Below, in pieces: positions 12,605-25,100 of a stretch of DNA of 64,000 nucleotides. The translations under genes were made by a program, and so were the position numbers. Within the stretch, counting starts at the first letter, position 1. Every line of letters starts with the position of its first letter. Source of the DNA: Aspidiotus rigidus (taxonomy: Eukaryota > Arthropoda > Insecta > Hemiptera > Diaspididae); the NCBI GenBank assembly GCA_035079385.1, contig JAVHKY010000010.1, forward strand, positions 2,790,001 to 2,854,000, in the 5' to 3' direction. The notes beneath the pieces are model-generated. The model ran no database searches, was not told where the DNA came from, and was given only the letters and a program-made list of their open reading frames with translations.

Positions 12605-12745
12605 TGAAAAACAGAGTTTTCAAACTCATAAGAAATTCAAGGCAAATACTATTAAGTCAAAAATTATTAAGATGTCTTCTGGTAATCTTTAGCTACAAGG
12701 AATAACAATCCTCAAGCTTTCTCAGAACTTATAACTCAAGTTTAT
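12605..12745. repeat. Dispersed repeat, copy 1
   Basis: TTTTCAAACTCATAAGAAAT ... AGATGTCTTCTGGTAATC ... CTACAAGGAATAACAATCCT ... AGAACTTAT matches the stretch at about 19,784-19,920 (TTTTCAAACTCATGAAAAAT ... AGATATCTTCTGCGATAAC ... CTACAAGGAATAACAATGCT ... AGAACTTAT). The copies are diverged, with the same orientation. Function and full length are unknown. Confidence 0.6.
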
Positions 12746-12948
12746 TTGTGATTTTCATGACTTCATTTTCTGCTCTAATACATTATGTAGTTGCATAGCA
12801 TCTCCACCTTTCTTGACACACAACTACTAACCTATGTCAATTAAAAAATGTGTAGCGATGCTGGCGCGCAATCGCTCTGTCAAGTCCTAAAACTCAAAAA
12901 GGGATCTCAAGAGTACGTATAATGAACCATTTTGCTTGTAACTTACCA

Positions 12949-13010
12949 TTGACTATATATTACTTCGGAGTTACAAAGTACTTCGGAGTTACGAAGTAAT
13001 ATATAGTCAA
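12949..13010. repeat. Perfect 19-bp palindrome arms around a duplicated 14-mer
   Basis: TTGACTATATATTACTTCG (12,949-12,967) is exactly mirrored by CGAAGTAATATATAGTCAA (12,992-13,010). The 24-nt centre repeats TACTTCGGAGTTAC with an 18-bp period, starting at 12,961 and 12,979. The sequence can form a stable hairpin or cruciform. It may be a tiny foldback or a replication-slippage product. Confidence 0.8.
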
Positions 13011-13324
13011 TTCGCAAATAAAATCAAAGAAGGCGCTCTCTACATTTTCTGTGACGGTCATTTGCGGAAGCTTGCGAAAAGGTGATGATCTTGAAAAATT
13101 CATATTCACTTGACAGGAAATTAAGAGGACTGCAATTTTCGTTCCATACATTTTTCAGAAAAAATAATATTTTGAGAAGGTATAGTCGATTTTCGGTGAA
13201 AAACGCCATGATCACCTTCTCGACATCGACAACAGCGCCACTACAGATCGCTTTATATGCGAATGAACTTACTGACAGCCAGAGCATTGCAGCCGTATCA
13301 TACAGCTTAGACTTTCAGCTTAAA

Positions 13325-13560
13325 CTTGGAACCTTGAAAAATACAACTTTGGCTTTGGCTTTTGGCTTTGGAAATACCTAAAAAATAATAGCTGACTTTC
13401 GGCTTTTGGCTCTAGCTTTCGGCTGTTTTGATGAAACACTCCGGCTTTTGACTTAAACTTACGACCTTGAAAAATATGGCTTTGGCTTTCAGCTTGGAAA
13501 AAACATGAATAATACAGCTGGCTTTCGGCTTTAGCTTTCGGCTTTTGGCTGGCAGCAATG
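13325..13560. repeat. Degenerate GGCTTT-type simple repeat
   Basis: Runs of GGCTTTGGCTTTTGGCTTT, GGCTTTCGGCTTT and similar hexamer variants recur across ~230 bp. The minus strand reads as Ser-Gln-Lys-Pro-Lys-Ala repeats in two frames, a translation artefact of the hexamer rather than evidence of a gene. Confidence 0.75.
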
Positions 13561-13855
13561 CTCTCCTGACAGCTGCCGGTTTCACTACAGTGGAGGCCTG
13601 CCGGACATCCATCTTGTTTTCTAATGTTAACCAATGGGGTGCTAAATTCATTTGACAACCAAAATGGTTGATTGATGTCGCAGCTCTTTTTTATCACATT
13701 CTTATGAAATGGCCAAATACTGTAAACGGTACAAAAGGTGAAGTTTCCTGTGGAAGACAACCAAAGTCAATTATTTGTAAATAGTTCAAAATCGTGTGAT
13801 TGAAATTTGAAATTCAGATTTTGTACCGGATGTGACTGACTTCATCTAGAGACAG

Positions 13856-13935
13856 GTAAATCTTTACTTCCTTAGGTAGTTTTCGAAAGTTAGATTATCT
13901 ATGAAAATGATGAGATAAGATCCTATTTCGTGTAG
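13856..13935 (+). other. Probable 80-nt 5'UTR intron
   Basis: Donor GACAG^GTAAATC at 13,855/13,856 and acceptor TTTCGTGTAG^G at 13,935/13,936 directly precede the ATG at 13,937. The length is typical for a small insect intron. Transcript evidence would be needed to confirm use. Confidence 0.5.
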
Positions 13936-13936
13936 G

Positions 13937-14848
13937 ATGAGTCAAAGTAAGGTTCCAGCATTGATTCTACCGATTCCAATAGACCTACAACGTCATCTAG
14001 ACACAGTTGAATTTAAGCTTGAGGCTGGTAAACCTCTATCAGAGGAACACGATATTAAACTTATGAAGGATCTTATTCCATGTTTTCATCGATTATGGAG
14101 ATTGTCGAAGCAGTATCCCATTCTCAACTCCAACCTAGACATCAACATGTTCAAAAATATCTTCAATGATATGTCCGTCGATTATTCCACAAGTAACCCT
14201 AAATCCTTCCATTTGATCTGCGATTTTTGTGGTGCCAAGTTTCCGATCATTGGTAACAACGCGGAATTAGCTTTTCAAAGCCACTCGCTGACTGTGCGAC
14301 ACGTAGAAGCAATTAGGAGAATGTTTAAAACCTCCGATAATTTAACTAAGTCAATTTCCAGTGATATCTCGATGCAATTGAAGAATATGAAACTCGACGA
14401 TTCAGATTTTCACAGTAGCGCTATGGCAATCCGCAGTGGAACGATGAGTGAATCCTCTTTGGAGTGTATCGAATCGAAATCAGAAATTGAGCCCAAATTA
14501 GATGAGGAAGCAATATCTGATCCATCCTCAATGCAAATGATACTCAGTACTACTAACTTGGATAAAAGTAACGGTACATTTGAACGTCCATCTAAACCTT
14601 CTGTTACTTTGAGTAAACCTCAATTTCCTCCTCCGCCGGTGTTCTCTAGCATCAAAAGAGATGACAACGGAAAAGGTCACCTTTCTCGATCTAATCTTAG
14701 CTATTCTCAACCTACATCAGGAACTGAATCTTTCGAAGGATCAAATATTCCTAAGCGTGCTGCTTCAACGCTACGGAGTAAATTTACTGTGCAAAATAGA
14801 TTACTACGATTTCGCCAGTCTCAAGATGTGTTACTAAAGAAGGAATGA
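13937..14848 (+). CDS. Unrecognised 303-aa protein with one U1/matrin-type C2H2 finger
   Basis: Intact frame from an ATG that directly follows a probable splice acceptor. Residues ~95-122 read CDFCGAKF ... AFQSHSLTVRH, that is C-x2-C with a His-x5-His pair, the wide His spacing found in U1C/matrin-type fingers that often bind RNA or structured nucleic acid. The N-terminal third is helical and hydrophobic (LMKDLIPCFHRLWRLSKQYP). The C-terminal ~170 residues are Ser/Thr/Pro-rich and low complexity, ending basic (NRLLRFRQSQDVLLKKE). No signal peptide or membrane segment is seen. Polyadenylation signals AATAAA follow at 15,022 and 15,178. Base composition and splicing context suggest a host gene, probably with the whole coding region in the last exon. 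I do not recognise the family and assign no function. Confidence 0.7.
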   Translation: MSQSKVPALILPIPIDLQRHLDTVEFKLEAGKPLSEEHDIKLMKDLIPCFHRLWRLSKQYPILNSNLDINMFKNIFNDMSVDYSTSNPKSFHLICDFCGAKFPIIGNNAELAFQSHSLTVRHVEAIRRMFKTSDNLTKSISSDISMQLKNMKLDDSDFHSSAMAIRSGTMSESSLECIESKSEIEPKLDEEAISDPSSMQMILSTTNLDKSNGTFERPSKPSVTLSKPQFPPPPVFSSIKRDDNGKGHLSRSNLSYSQPTSGTESFEGSNIPKRAASTLRSKFTVQNRLLRFRQSQDVLLKKE

Positions 14849-15021
14849 AAATTTGATCATATTGTAGGTATTGAATTTAAAAAAAAAATGAAATATGTAG
14901 GTATATGACTATAGGCCCATAAAAAGAAATTTTTCGTCAGAAGTATTTTTTCCCCGCTTCATTGACAAGGATAATATTTTTCTTCTAGGAGTATTTTATT
15001 CATTTTTTATTCTTCTGCTGT

Positions 15022-15183
15022 AATAAAAAATATAGCCTGTAAGATTGTAAATCCCATATCATTCTGTTACAATAGCTTACAATATCTATTTTAAATTCTT
15101 ATGATGTAACATTTTAGAAAAAGGGCAAATGCCAGCAGGAGATCAACTCAATAATTGTGGTTTTTTTACTATCAAGCAATAAA
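15022..15183 (+). terminator. Two candidate polyadenylation signals
   Basis: AATAAA occurs at 15,022-15,027 and 15,178-15,183, 175 and 330 nt past the stop codon of the zinc-finger gene, in AT-rich 3'UTR-like sequence. The distance to the next gene on the same strand (15,936) leaves room for its promoter. Confidence 0.45.
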
Positions 15184-15935
15184 TTGGAATAACAGGAAGA
15201 GTGTAGTAGTTGTGAATTCTTTTTTTCTTCTTTCATGGCACCATGAGGTATCAATGGGAGCGTGAAGAATGATTTCATTTTGATACCTCAGGATGGCTGG
15301 GTAGTTTCAGTTTTTCTCAAATCCATAATCTACGATGAAATTCTAAATCGGGTGCAGGTATGTTAGAAGTCACACTAGGACCTATTTTCTCTCTTAATTC
15401 CTTTTTTGAAGGGGGAAACCCAAGTCATGATTTTGACTCATCACAAAACGATACAATTCTTGAACACCCTTTGTACAAAATCATTCTAGTTAGGTGGTTA
15501 TACAGCCTGTCAGGATAGCTAAAATAAACTTTTTGGGGATGTTGTTTTGTATTAGTAAAAATATCAGAGTGATGGTCGGGTGAGCGTTATTTGTGTACTG
15601 ATTCTTTTTACTTGTATCGATACAAACTCTTTCTCAGTCTATAATAAGCCTAGTAGGTTCCCAAGAACAAAGGAGAGAAAAAACTACTGGTATCTACACC
15701 ACTTGCACGATTGAACTGGTCGAAAATGAGATAAAAGATATAATTACGTTTTTTCCTGTAGGATTGGAAAAGTGCTTCAACGTTTTCATTTCTCATTCCA
15801 TCTTGTAAAATTGTATTTGAGTTACTTCCTTCTCTTCAACGTTTTGATTTTTTCATTCTAGTGATTATTTCTAATGCACAAATTGTGTCGCTGAGATTTC
15901 AATCAGCATTTGTTTCTATATCCTAAGCTTGGGTA

Positions 15936-16142
15936 GTGTTTATTTACGATATTTTACTTATGAAGGACCTTGGTTCAGTTTATGTTGAGGGCAAAGTGCC
16001 AAAAATTGTGTACAAAGGTGCTTTGACCGAAAATTTAATCCTCGATTATGAAGAAAATGAGGATGCTCCTAGGAAGAAAACCTACGTATACTTCTTTGGA
16101 ATTCCTTATGCCAACCCGCCCGTTAAAGAGAAACGTTTTGAG
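15936..16142 (+). CDS. Esterase-like exon 1
   Basis: Encodes the first beta-strands up to FFGIPYANPPVKEKRFE and ends in donor GAG^GTGAGT, phase 0. ATGs at 15,936 and 15,960 are both possible; the second gives MKDLGSVYVEG, closer to the usual start of the mature domain. No secretion signal is encoded here. Confidence 0.75.
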
Positions 16143-19100
16143 GTGAGTATTCTGCCTCAAATTTTAGCTTTTATTGTGATTCCATACTCGATCAGCATCT
16201 TTTATACTTATTGCTTCTTTCCTGTTGTTTCTATTTCTCAAAAAACCCGCCAGAGCTATTTCTTTTAAAATCTTGACGATTTAGAATATTTTGGAACTTC
16301 CAAGATTTTTGTTTGTCATCATCATTCAACAGTTTTTATATTCTTGTTCAGTGTGGCTTTGGCAGCCATTTCAGAATCTTATAAGAATAAGTACACACAG
16401 GTAAGGTTTCAATCATTCACTAGTATAGTATCCAAAAACGAGAAGTACGTTAGCAATTAAAGCTACCTACTTATTTAAATTCCGCAGAACTTTCAGATTC
16501 TAAAAAGAGATCTCTAATACATATGGAAAATCTTGTTTTTGAATATTCTGTATGTGGTCGAATCGTTCCCTGTATATTCTTATGGAAATCGATATCATGA
16601 TTGGCCCAATAATTGTAATATTGTTTATGGGGAATTCGACTTACTATTCGCTCAGACGCTTACCCACTACTGTGACGTCATCGGGGAATCGGTATTAGAT
16701 TCAAAGTTCATGAGCCGGCACCGCCTCTTTCTTCAGAACCACATTTTTCCAAAAGACAACGGACTTCCTTTCACGGAAGCACCCCATGAAACAAGTTCCC
16801 ATCATATTGAAATGATGATGTGCGCACATTAGTACGTGCTTGGAGGAAAGATTTTTGTAAAAAATCCGGGAAGGGGGTTAACTTGCAAGAGTAGACCTCG
16901 TCAATTAATTTTCAAGAGTGGCTTTATCCGCGTATCAAGTACCTAATGCACATGATTTTCTTAATTTTATAGAAATGTTTATTGCAGAAATATTACAAGT
17001 TTTCTTTTCTTTTTCTTGACATTCAGCCACCTGAACCATATAAAAGAAGAATGGTAGATAAACATTTGTCCTATGATGCAAAGAAAGCTAAACCAAACTT
17101 CTGTATTCAACGGGAGGTCGATTATTTTACCTTTATTGGTTCGGAAGATTGTTTATATCTGAACATATATTTACCGAAGGTTTGTATATTTTGGAATATA
17201 TTTTCTCAATCATGGATGAGGACACCCATACAAATGGGGTCCAAACTGCATGCTACGATTATTCGTTGATAACAGTTCGACCACTAATTTCTATGCGATC
17301 AATAATATGTAAGACGCTGCCGATTTACATTTACAGAAACCGAAATACATTTTTATTCCGCTGCCAGTTTTGGTGTATTTCCACCCTGGTGGACACTTTT
17401 CGGGATCCGGAAATTATGAATTTACAACTCCTGATTGCATCATCAAAGAAAATATCATATTTGTGACAGTAAACTATCGCCTCGGACCTTTTGGTAAGCT
17501 AAGAAGTTCTCCCTGTGACAAAGATTAGAATTCTAATGAAAAATCATGAAATTGTTGATTTAAACAGGATTCTTAAATATGCACACCAAACTTTGTAAAG
17601 GTAATGCCGGTTTAAAGGATCAAGTTATGGCATTACAATGGATTAAAGATAACATTGAAGCCTTCCGGGGCGATTCAGAAAATGTAACCATCTGCGGGGC
17701 AGGTACCGGAGGAACTTGTGTCAATTTTCACTTAATTTCTCCTCTTTCTAAAGGTGAGAAAGTACATAAGTCTCGATATCTACTTACGGTCATTAAGCTG
17801 TTCAATTTGACATTGAGAATTTCCATTGTAGAAACATGTCTGAAATGTTTGAGTTTGAACAAACAAGCGAGGAGGTGGAAGGCTTGTCAATGGTGTGAGA
17901 AGGTAAAGCGCATAATAAAATGACAAGTTTCAGCGTTAACCACTCAAATATTTTCGTTCTAGGTCTGTTTCATAAAGCAATTGTTCAATCTGGTGGTATT
18001 TATTGTCCTTGGGGCTTTAAAGGACACCTACGCGCAATGATGCAAAATTTCAAGAAATATAAGAATCACGAAGCAGCTTGTCGAGATAAAGTAGTGAGAA
18101 ATTTGAAATCATTAGGAGCTAGAAGACTATTAAAGCTCTTTGAAGAAATACAAACCGAAGGTGTCCAACATTTTACAGATGTTAGTAATTTGACCGTCAT
18201 CATATTGGATGATATATTAGACTACTTCAATGGTTTTATTCCTCTTTTATCAACATGTGTAGCTCCTGAAGATGGACGTACACTTAGGTCCTTCGTTTGA
18301 AAATTTTCCGGAAGATGCTTTCATACCAAAACCGCCAAGTGATAAAATAGAAGAACTAATGGAGCAGACGGAACCTGTTGTACCCATACTTGCAGGAATT
18401 AATTCGAAGGAGGGATATATAGTGAATACTAGTAAGAAATTTTATATTTTTCTCTGAATTTGACTTACATTGATTTTGGAAGTCACCCAATGAACCATGA
18501 CGACCTTCGATTTGACTTGACATCAAGACTTTCAAACTATTGCGGATAGTATAGCGTTTGCCTGATTTCTTATCTCGCTGAGGCTGGAAGTTATAAACAA
18601 AACTTATTTCAATATTTTACACTTAAATCGATTGTATTGAGAAATATTGTAATATTTTTTTGACTCAGGTGTTCAATTTGTAAACCAAAAATACCAAAAT
18701 TCAGAAACCAAAAGTTTTGTTTATTACATTTTGCGAGATGAGGAATCAGGCAAACGCTATACTATCCACAATAGTGTCAAAGTATTATTCAAACCGGGCA
18801 TCCGCTAGGATCGCCGTGATCAATAAAAGTGATAATAAATGTAAAAGGTACCTATCAAGGAGGGTTTTCAGTGAGAGTATGTATAATGAAATTTTGATTC
18901 TTCAGAACAATGTTTGTAAATGGGTCGTTCTCTCTTTGTATTGGGATTTAAACCACGGTATAAGATGAAGAGGTAGTGACACGAACGTATTCTGACTGTG
19001 GTAAACGCTGTTCGTGATTTTGAAGTAGTTCTGAACATTCCGAGCGCAGCGCTCGTGATGAAAGTGATGGGTAATGTACAGAGTCTTATGGGAACGCCGC

Positions 19101-22100
19101 TACTTTCAAAAATTTATTGCAGGATTAGGAATCAGCCGATGCATTTCACATTTGGCATAAAAATACCATTTAATCTACTCTATAAAATTTTGAAAGAATC
19201 ATCCTTCTAAGTAAATTCTTGGATTTTTTATAATCCATGGAAATTTCATCAATACTAGGGTACCAACGGTAACGTCTCGGCGCAGGTGGGGTCTGGAACA
19301 GGGAAACAGCCCGAGTGTTCGCTGCAAACCTAGCGGAAGTTTGTACGTACAACTTCAAAACTGCGGACACGATTTGAGCGTTGTGTCATTACCTCTTCAT
19401 TGGGATGTTAACCTATGTTTGGTAGCGCTAGAATCGCCTTCCTCTCTCGCCGCACTCGCTTGAATTTCTGGGTGACGATTTTACGTTCAATGTATTCGGC
19501 CATAAGAAACGAGATTTTCAATTAGTCGTAGATGACTCAATACTTCACTATTAGAATTACTTCTTTTAGTTACCGATTCTCTTGAAGTGTTTAAACGATT
19601 TATAGGATATAATTTTTTGATATTACAAATTGTAATAATTTAAATCGTATTTGAAAAATGCAAATTCCCCATCATGAAGCATGGTACGTTAAAATTATCC
19701 CCCACATGTTCGAGCACGGCTACCAACTTATGCAACTTGGGTTAACATCCCAATTGAATCGCAATATTTTCTTACGGCAAAAACGGAATTTTCAAACTCA
19801 TGAAAAATTCAAGACCGCGATACACTATCAAGCCAAAAATCATTGAGATATCTTCTGCGATAACTTTCAACTGGCCTACAAGGAATAACAATGCTGAAGC
19901 TTTTTTAGAACTTATGAAAAGTTAAGAATAAAAAGTTGGTATTCACGATCTTGAAGCTTTCCTGTGTGTGAAAATCACGGTATAAGATGAAGAGGTAATG
20001 ACACAAAGCTAAAATCGTGTCCGCAGTTTTGAAGTTGTACGTACAAACTTCCGCTAGGTTTGCAGCGAACACTCGGGCTGTTTCCCTGTTCCTTCTACAC
20101 CCCACCTGCGCCGAGACGTTACCGTTGGTACCATAGTATTGATGAAATTTCCAAGGATTATAAAAAATCCAAGAATTTACTTAGAAGGGTGATTCTTTCA
20201 AAATTTTATAGAGTAGATTAAATGGTATTTTTATGCCAAATATGAAATGCATCGGCTGATTCCTGATCCTGCAATAAATTTTTGAAAGTAGCGGCGTTCC
20301 CATAAGACTCTGTACATTACCCATCACTTTCATCACGAGCGCTGCGATCGGGATGTTCAGAACTACTTCAAAATCACGGACAGCGTTTACCACAGTCAGA
20401 ATACGTTTGTGTCACTACCTCTTCATCTTATACCGTGGTGAAAATTCACATATTATTTAGAACTCTACGATCAAAAAGTGGTACATTTTGAGCTTTTTTG
20501 ATCGTTGATAACAAGAGTTTTAAATAATAGGCCTATTACGAGTTCTGAATTAATTTTAGACCTGTATCAAACACTCATGTAACACTTTGAAAGATTCCAT
20601 AACAATTGGTTCATTTTGTGGACAGTAATTTAGTCGCCTCGGAACCTATATTTTCATATATTTACGCCTTTTTTTTTTCTATGTAGAGCATACCCTCAAA
20701 TTTTCTTTCATTTTGAAGTACTGATGAATGATTGAAATGTTCGTATGTTATTTTTATTTTTTATGGGAATCATCAAGCTGCTGGAAGCTGATGTTCTTTT
20801 GTCCACAGGTATCAGTGTTGTGACGTCATGGAAAATCGATCTATTGTTATAATATACGTGTAGCGACGCTAGCATTGGGATGTTAACCTAAGTTGCGTAA
20901 GTTGGTAGCCGTGTTCGAAGATGTGGGGGATAATTTTAACGTACCATGCTTTGTGATGCGGACTTTGCGATTTTCAAATACGATTTAAATGATTACAATT
21001 TGTATTATCGAAAAATTATGTCCTGTAATTTGTTTAAACACTTCAAGAGAATCGATAACTGAAAGAAGTAATTCTAATAATGAAGTATTGAGTCACCTAC
21101 GACTAATTGAAAATCTCGATTCTCATGGCCAAATACATTGAACGTAAAATCGTCACCCAGAAATTTAAGCGAGTGCGGCGAGAGATGAAGGCGATTCTAG
21201 CGCTACCAAACATAGGTCAACATCCCAATAGGGCTTTTCCAGTATTTCAAATTGCATACATATGCTCTTACGTGTTATCAAGTTAGTAGTCTTTCTAACT
21301 ATGATCTTAAGGGTGTTGCTGGATTGCATACTCATTTTCATTCTGGAGTAGTTTGCCATGAAAGCAAAGTTAGAAACACTACCAACTTGATAACATGCAG
21401 GAGAATACATACACGTACTGGAGAAGCCCTCTGCGATCGCACTTTCAAATCCGAATTAAGCTTATACAAGTGGTATCACCTGACTGATCTTGATTCATTG
21501 AACTGGCGCACATTTTCAATTTTCACTCGTCAGTACTCAGTATGCACCAATTTTTTTGATTTTGATGAGCAAAGAAAAAATTTTCGAACTATCGATAGTT
21601 TCTCTAAACTAACGACGATACTACGGCCGTTTTTTCTTTTTCCAAAAAACTATCGTTATTCCCGATAGTTTTTTCCAAAGACTATCGATCTATCGATAGT
21701 TCCCAACGCCATTTAATAATATGTAATCTGTGGTCAAGTTTAAATCGACTTCAAATCAACGTCGATCTGGAGTCTATTTTTTATCGACCTCGAACCAACT
21801 GCTCTGTGTGTGAATTCATTTTTCAGTCTCCTGGGTGGCAGATTTTACTTTTGACGTCAGAGGACCAGCGCTGCGGATAGAATAGTGAACTGTGTGGACA
21901 AACACAATTTTCTTGTAAGATTTATACGTGTTTAAAAAACGATTTGTTCTTTAATAATAATTCGCGAGACCTTCAAAATTAACCCTAAATAGATACAGAC
22001 AAACGCCTTTCTTTCACTGCAACAAGAAAAGAAAAACACTCTTTGTTGTTTTTCTGCCTACTTCTGGATTTTTAGTAGCATTGTCTCGAAGAAAAATTTA

Positions 22101-25100
22101 ATTTGTTTGTCCACGTAGTTACGTTTCTAACCACGTGCGCTACTATCAATCTTCAGAAGTAAAATCCCCGAGACATCCGCCTGTTCTGGAGTCGATGTAC
22201 AGTCAGTCCCTTGAAACGGTCTGTGTGTTTGGTAACGTGCTTGCTACTCGCCGACAGAATGCGTAATATAGTCTTTGACTATAGATATGCCTCGTATGGA
22301 CTGCGCGAAGCCCGTGAAAAAGTGGTAGTGAGATCTCGCCCGTTTAAAAACACGTCGCCCGGCCAACGTGACTGAGAGAGCTGCCATTAAATGATTAACG
22401 TTGCCGCCAAAGTAACTGAAAGAGATCTTGCTACCACTTTTCAACGAGCGTTAACACGCATTCGCGCAGTCCATACAAAGTACTACCTGTATAGTCAAAG
22501 AGTATAGTCATAATTATACTCTGAAATTCTAAAAATTATTTTGCACTCGTAAATTACAAAATTTCGATCATAAAGCGAGTCTTTTGCAATGAGTCACGTG
22601 TAATCGACCCAAAACCAAAATCGATTTTCAGTTGACAATTTGACATGAAGTCGACTCAACAATTATGATCCGCCATGGAGCGGTTGATTTCGAGTCAACT
22701 TGTGGTCAAAATGGCGAAACGATTTGGAATTGACGTGGTTCATCGGGCAGTGTCTTATCTCTGTATTTTTCTTTCTTTTTCAGCTTTGGATACCAATTGG
22801 GCGAGGAATAAGGAGGATTTTATTAAATTCTTGGTAGTAAATCGATGGAAAGAAGAGGCCGCGACTGCAAAATTGGATGCTATATGGAGCAAATATTTTC
22901 CAAAGGGCGAAGAATCGCTAGATATTGATATAGAAGAAGGTTTGATCGATGTGAGTCATGTCAAGTATTTCATCTCGAATATCTTCCCATAAAACAGGTT
23001 TCTTTTTGAAGTTGGAAGCAGTGGCGTCGCCCAAAAATTTTCGATGGGAGGAGGTTAAGTAATGATTCACCCTTTTCTATAATTTTGATGGTATCTCAAG
23101 GAGAATTTTCTATTTGAGGAGAGTTCACACCCCTCTGATATTTTCCCTTTCCGTTTAGCTACGCCACTCTTTGAATGATATTAGAGGAGTTTCTGGCACT
23201 TGGCTTGAAGGAATTTGAGAAAAGGTAGGTTCGGTCAATTTTCGAACGGTAAGAATTATATGACTTGATTTTAAAATCTTGAGAGGAAGAGGGAAGAAAA
23301 GGAAAAAAAGAAAGCTAAATTTTCTTTTTGGAATATTGAATTTTGGGTGGACGAGATAACGATAGTTGAGGCTCTATTGGAAAAACATGTGCGTTTTATG
23401 CGGGAAATTCTGTCGTTGTTCGCGATAAGAAACTTTGGGTGAGAGAGAAGTCAGTACGTAGTTTTATATGGACCCTATTTAGCCAAACCCAACCAAGCGA
23501 CATGATAACAATCTAAAGATATGTTCCTTTACTATAAGCGGGGATTCTCCTTTTCCCCAGATCGTTATCATGTCGCTTGGTTGGGTTTGGCTAAAAAGGA
23601 TTCATATTGTTGATGCTAGTAGGAATAGTGGGGTTCTCCAATGTAAATGATTTGTCTTGGAGCTTCACAGATATTTTTTTTTCTATTTATAAAACTCTTC
23701 GGAATTTTGCAAAATTATTTCCAAGATAGCGACGGAGTGTAACTTTGAGCTTGATGCATTTCTATCTTTTTTCCCTTGCGTCTTCCACCTTACTTTTTGT
23801 TACTACCTTATAATATGTGAATCTCTTTCAAATCCTTCTTATTCATTCAACTCGGTAAATATTTTTGATTATAGTTTTGTACAGACCTGTGTTTCCACCG
23901 TTTCTATGACAACTTCAAATTTGGAAAGAGTGAGGGAAAACCTGCTGCGCCGCTTTACGTTTATCAATTCACTTTTGTGTCCGATATGAATTCATCAGCA
24001 ACATATCGAGAACATATGAGTGGTAGGTAATACTAATTTTTATTGCAAAACAAGATTTGGATTGAGTTTAAAATTTATGTTCAGTGACAATCAATGTTAA
24101 TTCGGGCCGGTCATCCCTTAGGAGCGTTACGATCGGCAAAATTGAAAACGGGATCGGGTGATTTTCCTTTTTTGAATGCTCATTGACAGGATGGGTTTTC
24201 CAATCGTATGTTAATGCGATTTAACTGAAGATCAACGCTATCTTGCAGTTAAATCGCTCTTGGTTTGAGAAAAATAACATGGAGTTGCAAGTGCATATTA
24301 TGTAAACTTCAGATTTCTTGAATACCTAATGTCAAAATAATTTGGGAACGAAACGATTTTTATAGACAAAAAAAAAAAATGAAGAGGACAAAATTTATCG
24401 AGCGTAAAATTCTCTATGAATGATTTCTCAGGAAAATTGATGCGGATCGATTTGAGGAAATATTCCACCCGTCACCCATAATTCTTTTTTCGTTGTACGC
24501 GATACTAGCGCTGTCCGATCCAAATTATAAACCGATAGTTAAATTTTAAATACCTTAATCTTTACGATCATAAAATGTTGCAGGAGCTGGACATCATGAT
24601 GATTTAGTTTATTTATTTCCCAGTAAGGAAACGAGGAAACTCTTCAAACCATTTTCCCAAAAAAATCGAAAGACAATAAAAACTATGTGCAGCTTATGGG
24701 CTAGTTTCTGCAGAACGGGGTGAGTGTTGCACATGCGAGCACCGAATTATGTATAATTTATTTATGCTTAATAATATTCCCCTCGGAGAATGCAGTTTAA
24801 TTTTACAAACTGCAAATTCAGAAAAATCACTCAGTTATAATTATAAATTATAATTATCGTGAATGATTCGGTCAATTCTGACCGTCTCCAAGAAAGCAAA
24901 TTGAGAGAAATAGTGATACGTAATAATATCTAGTTTCATATTTTTTGATAATATGGTGGTTTAATTTGATGGTCTCATCTTCCGTTGAAAATTCGCAGTG
25001 AGAGATCGACTAGGGCTTCGCGTATGATCAAAGCGGGAAAAAAATGCGAAAACTCTCGTCGTTTTTAAAGAACGCAAAGTTGGTCTTCTGTTGCGTGCTT

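Noticed and set aside
13320..13760. 146-codon minus-strand frame rich in Lys-Pro-Lys-Ala
   Set aside because: Produced by the GGCTTT-type hexamer repeat; several frames stay open for the same reason.
18669..18800. Open frame GVQFVNQKYQNSETK... after an acceptor-like TTTTTTGACTCAG, as a possible extra esterase exon
   Set aside because: It overlaps one arm of a foldback element, has no esterase similarity, and exon 5 joins exon 6 directly in phase.
18998..19210. 70-codon frame MVNAVRDFEVVLNI..., present in both family A MITE copies
   Set aside because: Conservation reflects two recent copies of the same MITE; there is no domain and the element is far too short to encode a transposase.
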